Source of the DNA: Rotaria sp. Silwood1
Lineage: Eukaryota > Rotifera > Eurotatoria > Philodinida > Philodinidae
Assembly (NCBI GenBank): GCA_905250075.1
Contig: CAJNOP010000227.1
Coordinates: 124,001 to 188,000 of the forward strand
Direction of reading: 5' to 3'
DNA length: 64,000 nt
Within the stretch, counting starts at the first letter, position 1, and each line of letters begins with the position of its first letter. The notes beneath the pieces were generated by a model, which did not search any database, was not told the DNA's origin, and saw nothing but the letters and a program-made list of their open reading frames with translations. Both the position numbers and the translations under genes were made by a program. Positions 1-12,497 of the stretch are shown in pieces.

Positions 1-1798
1 CTTCAAGATTGTCTGAGGATTGTATGGCGTATGCGGAGAGCTAAATACAAATAATCTATAACAAATATCTCACATCTTCCGAGCAACTATCAGATTCGAA
101 CTAAAAGATTTCATTGAAATTAGAAGTACTGTCCATTTCCAAAAAATCTTGGATTTGACAGACCTCATTGAGTACTTGAATCTTTTTTCTGTCGAATTTC
201 TAAATAGAGAGAAAGGTTTTTGCTAACTGCTTCATAAAAGTAAGACTTATTTTGTTAATTCATAAGAATACAATGTGATTTTGTGTGTTTTTCTGGGTGG
301 GATTTGCGGCTCTAATTTATAAACAATTTAATTAATAGAAAAATAAAATTACCAAAGGCAAACGACGTCATTGGCATGTCAGAATATACTTGAAAAAAGA
401 AAGAAGATTTTAAGTTGTTTCATCGAATGGAGAAGTTACAGTGGATGTGAGTCTTTAGTTTATGCATACCTTCATTTCGCTATGTAGTTTTTTTTTAATG
501 TTTGAGTGTTGTATTTCTTTATTGGACTCAGCAATGCATAGTAGCAATTGCTATCATTGTTAAAAGTCAAAAGAAAAACTTAAAAAAATCAAAGTTTTTA
601 GAAAAAGTATTATTTTCTTCAGTACGTGTCCACAAAAACTCGATTCAATAGCCTTAAGTTTCATCATAAAATCAATAAACTATAGTCCATTTGGAAGTAA
701 ATAGTTTGCTTTATCGAACGAACTATATGTTACGATGTTAATAAGTTGGGTCGAAATTAACTTTTTATGAGGGACCATTAAGCTTTTTTTATTATTCTAT
801 AAAAAAAGCACTTCTATAAATACGTGACTATTTTTTAAGTTGTTCGTGTTAGTGATTGTGGCATTTTTTCCTTCCGAATAAGAAGTAAGAATTCAAAAAA
901 AAAAATCAGTATCAGGGATTTAGTATACTTTTAGATTAAAAAAGTTAAATGTATAGAATGAAAGATCACAAAGATTTTCGATTTACTAAATGAGCTATAT
1001 TTGATCCTTGTTTGTTAAATATCTCCCGAAAATATTATGATATAGAGCTGAAAATTTCATACAATTTCAAGGTATCTAGCCTAAGATCGATTTTCAAGGG
1101 GTGTGATGCCTTGATAAAGATTTGACGTTGTTTAAAAATGATTACTTTTTCGTAATCATAAATATATTGTCATATATGACAGGTACATCCAAATAGTCAA
1201 AAATAATGTCAAATAACAATTTTCAGCTAGAGAAGTGGCAAATCACAAACTCTTTTCGTTTTTGATCTTTTGCAAACGAAAAAACTCACATATATTATAG
1301 ATTGAAGGAATAATAATTACTTTATTCGTTATTCAAACATTCATGATTGCCTTATACATCTCTAAGATCATACAAATTTGGGTGCATATGCAATAATCTT
1401 TTATACATCGATGATTAATACCTCGGGCAAAACATATACAATTACGATCGAAGGTTAAAATGATAAGTATTTATATTTGTTTTTTGTTTGTGCTTGTTTG
1501 ACTCGAATGTGTTTTGCGATCAAGTAATTTTATCGTTATCAAAAAGCTAATACATGAAATTGGCAGCGTTTTTATTCATTCCATGAATCAATATGACGCA
1601 TCGATTTCGTTCTTTTTTTTTCTAGAAGCTGCACCATTCTTCATATATAAATAAATGTATATATTGTATTTCTCTCATTTATAATAGTGTGTGCTCATGT
1701 CCACGTACTTATTTATATTTATTATAACCTTTGACATTTAACTAAAGCATGATTGTTGTTAATTATTTTCTTGCAGATCCATTTAAAAAAATAAACAC
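1..1798. other. Non-coding AT-rich stretch upstream of the knottin gene
   Basis: I see no supportable coding region here on either strand. The last part is probably the promoter or 5' leader of the gene at 1799. A polypyrimidine tract ending in TTGCAG at 1771-1776 is a good splice acceptor 22 nt before that gene's ATG. No matching donor is obvious nearby, so it may receive a spliced leader or close a 5'-UTR intron. Confidence 0.5.
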
Positions 1799-2105
1799 AT
1801 GGCTAATATTCGTATATTTGTCTTTTTATTGGTTTTATTGATTATCGTCAATTGTGCATTAACTCAAGCACGAGATGTTAATAGTTTTTCTCATCGTGAA
1901 AAAAGGTATTGTTATCATTTCATAATAAAGATTGTATTTCAAAATTGATTAATTTAGATTATTTGCTTGCGCTGCAATTGGCAAAAGGTGTTCAGGTGTT
2001 TTTGGTAAATCGTGTTGTGGTGGTTTAGTATGTCATAGAACATGGGGAAAATGTGTACGTAAAGGTTCAGCAACCTCGTGGCTCGGCGATCGAAATGGAA
2101 AATAA
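1799..2105 (+). CDS. Secreted six-cysteine knottin-type (ICK) peptide precursor
   Basis: Two exons, 1799-1905 and 1958-2105, are separated by a 52-bp GT-AG intron and encode 84 residues. Residues 1-24 form a signal peptide: a short N-terminus with Arg5, a Leu/Ile/Val core, then an Ala-rich end. A short propeptide follows and ends in Glu-Lys-Arg at the exon junction, a typical dibasic processing site. The mature part has exactly six cysteines spaced C-x6-C-x7-CC-x4-C-x6-C, which is the inhibitor-cystine-knot arrangement. It is basic and Gly-rich. A polyadenylation signal (AATAAATAAA) lies about 55 bp after the stop. Known ICK peptides include channel toxins, protease inhibitors, antimicrobial and signalling peptides. 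The sequence does not say which this is. The gene model is firm; the function is open. Confidence 0.8.
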
Positions 2106-3520
2106 ACTGAAGAATTGATATGAAATTTTGTTTTTTTTTTCTGAGTTAATGTAAACAAATCAATAAATAAAGATTTATACTGAAAATGAATGTCCAATGC
2201 ATCTATAAAGTAAAGCAAGAAATTGATCCATATTGCCATTTGTACGACAAAGGAAGTTGGAATAAAATAAAAAAACAAATTAAAGTCACCTCTTCATATT
2301 TGTTTTACGACATGTCCATTTCTTTTTAGATTTAGCGAATGTTTGAAACTCATGATAAATTAAAAAAGAATAAGTTTGCATAAGTCTACGAGCGATAATG
2401 CTTAAAGCGCATTGTATTTCATGGCTATTTAAAGAAAAAGTTTGTATTCATTTGCTCAGTCGTTTTGCCTCAGTAAAATATTAGTTTTAAAATAGTCGTT
2501 AGTTTGGAAAATCCAGTCATTATCTTAAAAGGGCTCAATATTTAAGGATGTGAGTGTCGACCTTTCTGTAGAGCTCGGCAATTCCAAAAATTACTCGAAA
2601 CCGTTAATTTGCGAGATAGATACGACAATTTTAAATATATTATGAGAAAATTTCACTATTGAATGTTAAAGATTAAAGACCTGATAATATTTCCATATTT
2701 AAGAGAACAATATTATACATGTATACTGAAATCTTTAGTCTCAAGAATGAAACAACGAGTATTGCTCGACATAGATTTAAGAATTTTGTATCTATCTGAT
2801 TATTTAACGACTTCAATGTGTTTTTCTTCTCTGACGCCAGTATTCATTCCCGTTCTGTTCTTGATTCGATTTTTTGGGGATCATAGCACACCATCTTTCA
2901 GACAGTAGCATCCACAGCCTGATGAAATATTTTGTAACTTTTCCATTACTCAAAGAATCGATTTTAAATTCATGAAATCTACTTAAGTGAGTTGCTCTTG
3001 TAATCCGATATAATATGTCTTTTTCTTTCAATTAATTTATTTAAAAAGAAAGTGTTCTTAAATCTAGTTGTTACTGCAAACATGAATCTGTTCAATAGGT
3101 TATTTTTCATAGGCAAAGTTCCTAAAGTTTCTCTTCTACAAAACTCTAAAATACTTTCAATAATGAAGGTGAGATGTCCGAAAGGTGATAGGAAGATGTT
3201 TGCCGCTGGATTTTTGAGTACCTATTCTTGAATATCTATATCATCTTGTTGTCATATTTTATTCATTTATATAAACCTGTTTTCTTTTGTAACATAAAAA
3301 TTATGATAACGTCCTATTTTATTTTCTTTATATGATATGTTATCATTTCGAATCTACAATATCTCTTCTTTTTTATTCTTTCATTCTTCTTGACTAACAG
3401 TTATAAAAGTAACATAGCGTTTTTTTTCAAGTATCAGTAAAGAGTAAAACAATGATAATGATGATAAACTAAATTAATTTAATTGAGTAATATAATTTTA
3501 ATTCAAAGAAAATAGATAAA
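2106..3520. other. Non-coding, 3' UTR of knottin gene then no recognised content
   Basis: AATAAATAAA at about 2162-2171 is the likely poly(A) signal of the upstream gene. After that only short random open frames occur, with no splice-supported coding pattern. Confidence 0.5.
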
Positions 3521-3606
3521 ATGGATGTGGGTGTGGGTGTGAGCATGAGTTAATCCTGTCCTAAACAACATTCAGTTCCATACTCACACACCCACATCCA
3601 CACCCT
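3521..3606. repeat. Telomere-like hairpin: GTGGGT tract then ACACCC tract
   Basis: The G-rich tract 3525-3541 (GTGGGTGTGGGTGTGAG) is followed after about 40 bp by its near complement at 3583-3605. The unit equals a permutation of TGTGGG, the telomere repeat described for bdelloid rotifers. The order 5' G-rich then C-rich is the orientation that two joined chromosome ends would give, but it also simply makes a hairpin. Confidence 0.7.
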
Positions 3607-3946
3607 TTACGACATTGTTTCTTTCAGTTTTTCTACGGCCAATTTGCAGTACAAATCACAACGATATGTGAATGTAATAATATATTTGTATTGAAGTGAA
3701 GATAAATTTATAAGATAGAATAAAATGAAAAAGTAATTTAAAAAAATTATCCAAGAAAATGTCACTCCATGCTGTCAGTGGCAGTTATTATAATTATCTG
3801 CAGCAATATGTATGTTGTTAGTGATAATAAAAGTTTTTTAGACAAAAATATGAATGCTTTCGTAAAGGGCAAAGTTCATTTTAAGTTAGTTCCAAAAGGC
3901 ACCATCATTTCCATCAAGATGTTCTAATCATTTTCAGTTTTCAACT

Positions 3947-6900
3947 TCATGAACAACAATACATCTCTGCACTACTTAGAGAACTACCATTTGATCCACC
4001 ACTAACCAACACAGTTCCATTCACTAATAAAGATATATGCCTAGCTCGTGCGAAATTCATACTAACAGTAGTTGTCCAACGTCCTGTTGTGGGATCATAT
4101 AACTCAGCACTATTCAGATAGACACTACCTGTATTTCCACCGCTCACTAATACTTTCCCATTCGGTAACAGAGTTGCTCTATGCTGCTGTCGTGCAGTAC
4201 TCATATTACCAGTAACTGTCCAAGTTTCTGTTACAGGATCATATAGCTCAGCGCTTCTCAGAACACCAGCATTATATCCGCCACTAACTAATACTTTTCC
4301 ATTGTTTAATACGGACGCTGTATGTTCTTCTCGTCCAGTGCTCATATTACCCGTTGTTGTCCAAGTTCCTGTTGCAGGATCATACAATTCAGCATTTTTT
4401 AGATAGATAGAATTAAATCCACCAGTAATTAACACTTTTCCATTTGATAACACGGATGCTGCATGTTTATTTCGTGCAAAATACATATTTTCAGTAGTTG
4501 TCCAGATTCTTGTTGCAGGATCATACAATTCGGCACTTTTGAGAGCGATCCCATTAGTTCCACCGGTAACTAACACTTTTCCATTTGTCAATACGGATGC
4601 TGCGAAATATCCTCTTGACATATTCATACTTCCTGTAGTCGTCCAAGTTTCCGTTGCAAAATCATACAACTCAGCACTACTTAGAACGCTAACATTGTAC
4701 CCACCACACGCTAATACATTTCCATTGGTTAATACGGATGCTGTGTGGTGCGTTCTTGCCATATTCATATTACCAGTAGCTGTCCAGTTTCCTGTTGCTG
4801 GATCATATAACTCAGCACTACTTAGAGAGCCAGGATTCTTTCCACCAGTAACTAACACTTTTCCATTTAACAATGCTGATGCTGTATGCGATTCTCTTGC
4901 TGTATTCATACTGCCAGTCATCAACCATACTAGAGAAAGACATTCAAATTTATCAATATTATGGTTTTTATTCAAGTTAAATATTGATGAGTCATAACAC
5001 AAGATTATCTTGGTTTCTACAGTTGAATACAAAGTATCTGAAGAATTTTAAAACCTAGAATCAGTTTTGAAATGTAGCTTACAAGATCTTTGTCACTCTT
5101 GCGATTTTGGAAAAACAATCGTTGAAACAACACAGAGTTCATATAAAAAAAATTGAAACGCGAACTTAAAATTGAAATCTAATCTGTTGATCATATTATA
5201 ATGGTGAACAACCATATTGTGATCGAGAAAAACAGTTTTCAAAAAGATTTAACTCTTAGTTTGCGTTTAATTGTGACACTCAAATTTTGCACGAGTTCCT
5301 TCCGTTAAAATCAACAATAGAGCTTTTAGCTTTACGTACTTTTTCATTTTTGATCTCTTTCCTGTCAGAAAAATCTCCGATTATTGTTGACTCTTCGCTC
5401 CTCGTTTTGTTGAATGTCCTTATGGATGGGCTCTTACTATATCATTTAGAACTAAAAGAAACGGTCCCACCATATTTATGCATTTCTTCTTCTATGTCGA
5501 TGATTTGAGATCGTTGAAATAAGTAGATTTCACTGGAATCAACCGAGAAAATGCCGAAAAATCATCATATTCGGTAGCAAAGCAGCTGAAAACGATAGTG
5601 TTTGTAAGCATTATTTCAGTTCGGAAGCTTTTCAGATTTTTCGATGACTTTTAGCCAACTTCTTGCTCTGCTCGATCGAAAGCGAACGGAGATCACTGGA
5701 AAAACCTACAGACTTGCTAGCTTAGAGTGCTACCTCCAAATCCCATCAATATTGAGTGTTTGTTCTAAAAGTCGTTTCGCACTTACGATTATTCCTGTTA
5801 ATAAATATGTCAGTATTTGACCGTTTATATCTGTAAAGATGTCTTAATCAAATTATTTATGATCGTTTATGGTGCGAATATGAGAACCGTAACACATTAC
5901 TAGGGTATTCTTAGCGTAAGGTTTGTTCAGATCAAATATACTTATTCAATAGCTCAATAATATTGAAGACTTCAAAGTTCCCCTTTTTTCTACCAGATCA
6001 TGGCAGACACAATGAAAGAAGCTCTCTAGCGCCACAGATCGTTGTCGAGTTTTTGTCATGATACGCCTTTCAGCTTGTAACCTGCCATGATTAGCATTAT
6101 TTAAGAACTCTCACATACAAGTGACATCAACATGTTCCACATGATAGTATAGTAGAGATTAAGCAAAAGTTTTTGCTTCAACAGGTACTTTTTAGCTAGT
6201 CTAAGGATTAAATATTGGAAATCATGATGACGGATTACAAGAAAGAAAACGAACATGAGGCATGGATACTCACTTTATTTCTGTTCTCATACATCACAAG
6301 TTGTGCATGTCGCTCATAGTGCATATGCTCAAAAAGTCGAGGAAAAAGCACCGAGATCTTTTGTTCGCTTCAATGCAAATAAGTATGAACCTAGTTGAGT
6401 CAAAAGCTGAAAACTTGTAGAACAATTGAAGTCATCTACACTCGAGATACTTGTAAGAATCCCACTTTCGAATAAAAGCGACAGTTCCACTCGATGACTA
6501 ACTATTACAAATGATTTTAAGACTTACTAATTGTTGTAGTTGTTGTAGTTGTTGCATTTGTTGTATTTGTGTTTGTTGCTTGGGTATTGATTGTTGAAGT
6601 GACGGTAACCACCTCTGTAGTTATGTCTGCTCAAATGAGAAAAAAGAGCAAGTAAAGACAGAAGTAAATATACAAGTACATAATAATTGAAAATATGATT
6701 AAACTCAGATTTCTGCTTTGGCTCCAAATACGTATTATTTTTTTTTTTGAAGAAAAATGGAAATTATTATGACTGAAATCCGTTCAATATATGCAAAAAA
6801 GTCACAAATTAAGCAACAAGAATAATGGCCGTAGACTTTTATTTCGGAGTTAACCGTTCTAGACTTTGAAAAATAGCTAGTTTTGTAGCACTTGGAATGC

Positions 6901-7906
6901 TTTATAAAACGAGAAGTGAATGGAATTGGACGAATGTCTCATTCATACAGTAATTGAACAACAAATTTAATACGCATGCATAATATCAGTTCAAAATGCA
7001 AGTGAGGAAAGATTCATGCATGAAATTTTCCTTGAAACGATTCTATCAGAATAATTTTTAAGCACATGTCAATTCTATTTGTTTTTCTTCCAAATGAGCG
7101 CCCATATTGTTGGCTATTATTAATAGACAAGTGTCCATTCGATATATGGCAATGCTAAACTCCGTTTATAGCAGGGATGCCCATGGTGGCTGGAAATCTG
7201 CCGCTACCAGTTCGTGATCTTAGCTGGACTAAGGCTGTCGCTATGAACATCTCTGATTTACGCCTTTAATTGACAATGTCTCAAATTTGCCATCAAAAAG
7301 ATTACGAGATTATGATCTTTTATTCTACGTATTGTTTAGTTAAGCTTGATCTTAATCATTAGAAGGGGTCAAAATATCTTCTTTTGCGACTCAACTCTTT
7401 GCAATCAAAGTATTCATTTACTTTTTAGGTTTAATAAAACTTAATTTTTCGATTGACATTTCATCAAAAAAATCATAAAAACTCTCACTCTGTTGTCTAA
7501 AGTAGTTACCCTTGACTGTTGCTCTATACTTACTCGTTATACTATCAGTTGAAGTTAACCAAAGTGAAATAATCACAGATAAGATTAAGCCACCAATAAG
7601 AACACCTAAGAGTAAACCTTTAAGACAAGTGGGTTTTGATGAAAAAATTCGCCAGAAATATATTGGTAAACGGTATCTAAAGATAATGCTATTATATTTA
7701 TTGTTAGAGTCAATTATTATAATTGGATACCTTCGCGTTTTAGATTGAGTTGATTCCTCATTTCTTACATGATCAAACCATTGATTATTGTTCAATGCAG
7801 AATTCTTGTGATGACCTTTGCCATCTCTATTTTGATGTTGAGAGACATTTGATTTTTCGATTGACCAAACACTTAATGACGGATGTGGTGATTTGAAGTT
7901 TGCCAT
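3947..7906 (-). CDS. Type II membrane protein with Thr-rich stalk and seven kelch repeats
   Basis: Three exons on the minus strand, 7906-7534, 6626-6528 and 4929-3947, give 484 residues. Both introns are phase 1 with GTAAGT-type donors. Residues 1-96 are polar and cytoplasmic, and residues 97-117 form one strong membrane helix (GLLLGVLIGGLILS). Exon 2 is almost entirely Thr/Asn/Val, a mucin-like stalk. Exon 3 holds seven repeats of about 47 residues with the kelch pattern: W-T-x-T-G-x-M-N/S, A-R-x-x-H, a-S-V-L-x-N-G-K-V-L-V-x-G-G, S-A-E-L-Y-D-P. Seven blades could form a beta-propeller facing outside the cell. The last repeat ends at ...SAEMY plus three residues, so blade closure would use the N-terminal Trp strand. 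Intron 1 (7533-6627) holds an unexplained GC-richer patch near 7140-7270. Extra phase-1 exons in the 1.6-kb second intron cannot be excluded. Ligand and function are unknown. Confidence 0.8.
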
Positions 7907-8739
7907 TGCTATTCAAGCTCATGTGATTTAAAAAAAAGAAGAAAAAAGTAGTTCATGTATTTATTCGTCTCAATTATATTTATTTTTTACGACTTTCATA
8001 TAAAAGTAAATGCAGTAAAATTCGAATAAAATCGAAAACCGCTCATCGTATGAGATCGAAAACGATGCTAATACTCTAGTAAGATGTTGAAACTCTACAA
8101 ATTACCAAAATACTCTGAATTTTCCAATGAATTTCAGAAGAGTACTGAAACAACATAAATGTTCTACAAACTTCTAGGAAAGAAACTGAATAATGAAAAC
8201 ATGATCGACCCAGAAATTTTTTGAAAGAATTTTGCCGATACTCCAAAAACATATTCTTAAAATTAAAAAATGAATAAAAAATTAATGCTTTTCTTCAAAA
8301 ACCCTTTATATTTTGCACTAAAAGGCAAAAAAAACAAGATTTTTGAATGAAAGACTGTGGATCTTCTAAATGAAAGTTGTGTAACATAAGACTCAATAGC
8401 AAAAATACCTCAGGTAAGCGTCACACAAGTTTTGTAAGAAAATGTACCGACTTTTTCATAAAAAAATCTTGTTTTATTTGATTTTCAAGTGTAAAACATT
8501 ACATTTGTTTAAATTAAAAAAAATTATTTCTCATTCACTCATTTTTTTAATTTTATTTAAAAATTATTTCTTTTGTCATAAATAAGAGAGAGAAAACACA
8601 ATTCAAAACAATATGTATTCTATGATCAACCCTTATAAAAGAAATTCAGGCGCAATTGAAATTGAAGATCGAACATTTCTTGTTTATTTTTTATGCTGTC
8701 AGAGCATTAGCATTCAAATTGAATTTGCCATGCTATATG
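7907..8739. other. Non-coding, likely upstream region of the kelch membrane-protein gene
   Basis: This stretch is AT-rich with oligo-A/T runs. On the minus strand a pyrimidine-rich tract ends in AG just before the ATG at 7906. No coding support was seen. Confidence 0.4.
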
Positions 8740-9340
8740 ATGGTTCAGATGCAAGTAAGGATTGTGAGTGTATGTATACGCCTAGATTTCGACAATGGCT
8801 TCTGGTAGCGCTTGTTAGTACCGGTGTGAGTACGGACTTTGGGTGTAAGTGTAGAAGTGAATGCACGTAGAGATTTTGAGTGTTGAAATTGGTTTGGATG
8901 TGGGTGTTGGCGTCCATGTGGAGTGTGGTTTCGTTGCTTGACTTCGGGGTGTACAGTATAACAGGAGGGTTTTGGCATCATCTTGAAGTGTGTATTAGTT
9001 TTGTGTGTCGGTGTACGCATGAGTGTTGCCTTGGGCATGTCAATGTAGATGTGTACGTTGGTGTAACGTGCAACTGTGCTCGTAAATCATGAGTCTCACT
9101 CTGGAGTATCGGTCTGCAATGTGTGCGTAGGAAAGAATTTCAGTGAAAGCGTGTGCGTCAGTTATGAAATAAGAGCATTTTATATGGGTGCATTGGTGTT
9201 GTTGGTGCATAGAAATTGATATGATCGAATAGAAGATTCATTTTTGCATACAGTCACACATACATTGATAAGCATACTCATGAGTATAAGCCAACTCATA
9301 ACTATATCGCACATTCACATTGATCGACATCTACGTCGTA
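8740..9340. repeat. Degenerate GT-rich tract followed by its C-rich counterpart
   Basis: About 8750-9230 is strikingly rich in GTG, GTGTG and GTGGGTG words on the plus strand (for example near 8895-8910), with few C runs. From about 9245 to 9340 the bias flips to CACA and ACATTCACA words. This looks like a decayed, much longer version of the telomere-like hairpins elsewhere in the window. Several short open frames run through it on both strands and are by-products of the base bias. Confidence 0.5.
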
Positions 9341-11876
9341 GGCAAAAACCGGAGATCAAGAGCAATTGCTTCTAATTATTGTAGCTATCGACATAAATTT
9401 TTGTGTAGATGTGGTCAGCAGCCAGCGTCGACTATCTACGCTTGTCTACTCTACATTAATGATAACATTTCAAAGAAATGAACCTGTGAATATCAAAAAA
9501 CCCGATAGTTAGAGCAACAAAAAATAGTTATATCATTATAATCTTTTTAAAAAACAGCGAACCGATAAATTTTCGTAATAGAATTGATATAGTGATACTA
9601 ACTATAAAGTACATAAATTTGGTGGTAGCTAGTTGTTCTTTAAGAGGCTGAAGCAGATTGCTATCAATGGATTGTTTGCAAGTTTAGAGTTCTAAGTAAC
9701 AAATAATAACTGAGCTCAAAATAGTGTTTATCTTCAATTTTACATTAGATATACATTGTAATATGTTTATCATTTAGGTGTAAAATCTTTAAAGAAAAAT
9801 GGATTGTTGCAAAAACGTTAAATAAATATATAATTGTATGTTTAAACATCACCACAAAGCAGTTCTACTTCGATATTTTATTACTGCAAAAAAAAATCCT
9901 GTTAATACATAATTATAGAAAAATTGTTAACCGATCTATTAATACAAAATAGATTAATGAAATTTTTTGTCCATAAACCAGGGTCACATAAAATTTTTGT
10001 TTTTACTTTTTGATAGAAACGAAAATATTTTGAGAATGTATAAATAGGAAATGAAAAAAAAATAATCAAATCTTTAAGCAGAAACCCACCGAAGTGAATC
10101 CATCAAATCTAAATTTTTTAGTCTGAAGCATGCTTCATTATGCCGCATGAATGAGTGAACTGTTGTTGTGAAGTTTTTTTTACAACAAAATGAAACGAGA
10201 GAAATATACCACAGTTGACTATTTCTCGACTTCTAGAAAATTTTCCTTGAAATATTCGACAAAATCCTTTTTAAATGCTCTGTAATATACTTTTGGAATC
10301 CCATTACTATGAGTTTGCAAACATTTTCATATTTTTCAACTTCCTACAACGTTCAATAGTTCTTTCTTTGAAAATTATTCATTACTCGACTATTAGCAGC
10401 CTGTGACATAACTTAGAAAGACAATACAATTAGTACTGTTTTACAAACGGGAAAACAATCAAATACCAAACTCATCACTTTATAGTGTATGATGAGAACT
10501 ATGCTTAACTTTGTTGTACTATTCATTCATAATAGTTCAAAAGCTGATTTTTGGAATGAAGGAGTCAATCTGAAACTTGAAAAAAAGAGTATGCTTGTTA
10601 CTTATTTATCTATGTGAAGTTCTCCGACCCATGGTTAACAAACATTCAGCAAATTCTTTCATAGCACATTACTGCTTTCAAATGTTTATTTTATATGAAA
10701 AAGTATGATATTTAGTTTATTTTCTTCAAACAGCAACAAAAAAAAGCAGGTCATTTAGAATTCAGCTGAAATCTGTCTGCTTCTAAAATTTGGTCAATTT
10801 CGCTAAATATACGTTTGCTTATTATTGATGACGTTAGAATAGTACGCAGTGTTATCTTTTGTTGTTTGTTCTCAAACACAATAAATTGCTCGTTTATGAT
10901 CGAACCGATTTTTACTACTGTGCTTTTACCTTAATTAACAATTTGAAAAAGTAAAATTATTTTGATATGTTGACATGTCATTGATTGCCGGCTTGGCTAC
11001 CGGATACTCGACCAGGGTTATGATCACTATTATTAACGAAACGGCTTAATCAAAGGTTAGATTTAGAGCAATATATATTTCAGCAAGGATTTACATGTGC
11101 ATTGAGAAAAGATAGATGATAATACGCTCTATCAAATAATACATTATAACTTTAGTATAAGTCTTAGTGCGATCGTGCAAAAATATCATATTATTCAATA
11201 GTAATCATTTTTTTTTGTTATGCTAAGCATAATTTTTTTCTCTTATTGACACATAAACAATTTGAAGAAATCCCCAAGGCCCATAAGACATAGAAAAAAA
11301 AACTAACATTACATAACTATATAACGACAGTTGGTTATAATTACATCGTCAATTGAAAACAGACGTTTTTTTTTATTTAATACTCTTGGAAATTCTCATA
11401 TAGCTTTGCTACTTGATAGTCAATAGTTTATGACACATACTTGTTTTCTAACAGAACTCGAACTACAGTTAAACGCAGTAGCATCGTAGCTTGAATGCTA
11501 GTTATGATTTCAATCCAAATTTCGGAAATCAATTTTGTTGTCTAGCTGCCTACTGTAATTACACATTTGGTTTATATAATCCATTCTTTGAATGATCAAC
11601 AATAAGAAATAAATGATCTCCTGGATGTACAATTATATATTCAATATACAAACAATAAACATAGAGACTTCATATGGTTATAGAAAAACTATTTCGCAGT
11701 CAGTTTTTAATCTGACATCTAGCGTTGAAAAAATTACTTGTAAACTAATCGAAACGTACAAATTGAATCATGCCAACTAACATATGTTGTGTCTCCTTCT
11801 TTCCCATTTCTTTTTTTCTTTAATACATTCGAATAAATTATTCATTTCTATTCAAGCAGAAGAGAAAAAAAACGAC
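9341..11876. other. Non-coding AT-rich stretch
   Basis: No gene, RNA gene or convincing repeat was found. Just before the next gene, a pyrimidine-rich tract ending in TTCAAG (AG at 11855-11856) is a possible leader acceptor 20 nt before the chosen start codon. Confidence 0.4.
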
Positions 11877-12497
11877 ATGACGAAACATTACGATCATGAT
11901 CATTTTTCATCATTAAATAAGGATTATGAAAATGATTATCTTTTTGATTTAAATTTAATTCAACCAATTTTTAAAATTCATTCACTCAAAGATAATAAAC
12001 TTCATGGAAATATTTATAATGAAAAATATTTAATTCGACCATTATCACTTTCGGATTATGATCATGGTTATATTGAATTACTTGATCAATTAACTGAATG
12101 TGGTAAAATAACATATGAAGAATTTAAACAACGTTTTTATCAAATGAAACAATGTTTAAATACATATTATATACTTGTTATTGAAGATATAAATTTAAAT
12201 AAACAAATTATTGGTACAACAACACTTATTTGTGAAAAAAAATTTATTCGTCAATTAGGTATACGTGGTCGAATTGAAGATGTTGTAATAGATAATCGAT
12301 ATCGTGGACAATATCTTGGAAAATTACTTGTTGATTTATTAACAAAATTTGCTAATATTATATGTAATTGTTATAAAATATCATTAGAATGTAAAGATCA
12401 TTTGATTAGTTTCTATCAACAATTAGGTTATGATCATGAAGAGAAACAAAATTATTTATGTCAACGTTTTCAAAAGTCATCAACAAAAAATGAATAA
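11877..12497 (+). CDS. GNPNAT1: Glucosamine 6-phosphate N-acetyltransferase
   Basis: A single exon of 206 residues. The family transfers acetyl from acetyl-CoA to glucosamine 6-phosphate, giving N-acetylglucosamine 6-phosphate on the route to UDP-GlcNAc for glycoproteins and chitin. The GNAT fold is clear. IRPLSLSDYDHGY and LLDQLTECG are near residues 55-78, and the acetyl-CoA loop DNRYRGQYLGKLL, with R-x-x-x-L-G-K, lies near residues 140-152. KISLEC and FYQQLGY near the C-terminus complete the core. Overall length is close to animal GNPNAT1, with an extra His/Asp-rich N-terminus. The frame is open upstream to about 11784, but that part reads as pyrimidine tract, and a splice acceptor ends at 11856, so I chose the ATG at 11877. 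No introns. Confidence 0.92.
   Translation: MTKHYDHDHFSSLNKDYENDYLFDLNLIQPIFKIHSLKDNKLHGNIYNEKYLIRPLSLSDYDHGYIELLDQLTECGKITYEEFKQRFYQMKQCLNTYYILVIEDINLNKQIIGTTTLICEKKFIRQLGIRGRIEDVVIDNRYRGQYLGKLLVDLLTKFANIICNCYKISLECKDHLISFYQQLGYDHEEKQNYLCQRFQKSSTKNE

Noticed and set aside
4539..4997. 152-codon open frame opposite the kelch exon
   Set aside because: Antisense shadow of the periodic kelch repeats.
5287..5508. 73-codon open frame on the plus strand
   Set aside because: Lies in the large second intron of the kelch membrane-protein gene, on the other strand, with no start context, family pattern or splice support.
8613..9092. Several short Cys/Val or His/Thr-rich open frames on both strands
   Set aside because: Translations of a degenerate GT/CA-rich tract; no splice or family evidence.
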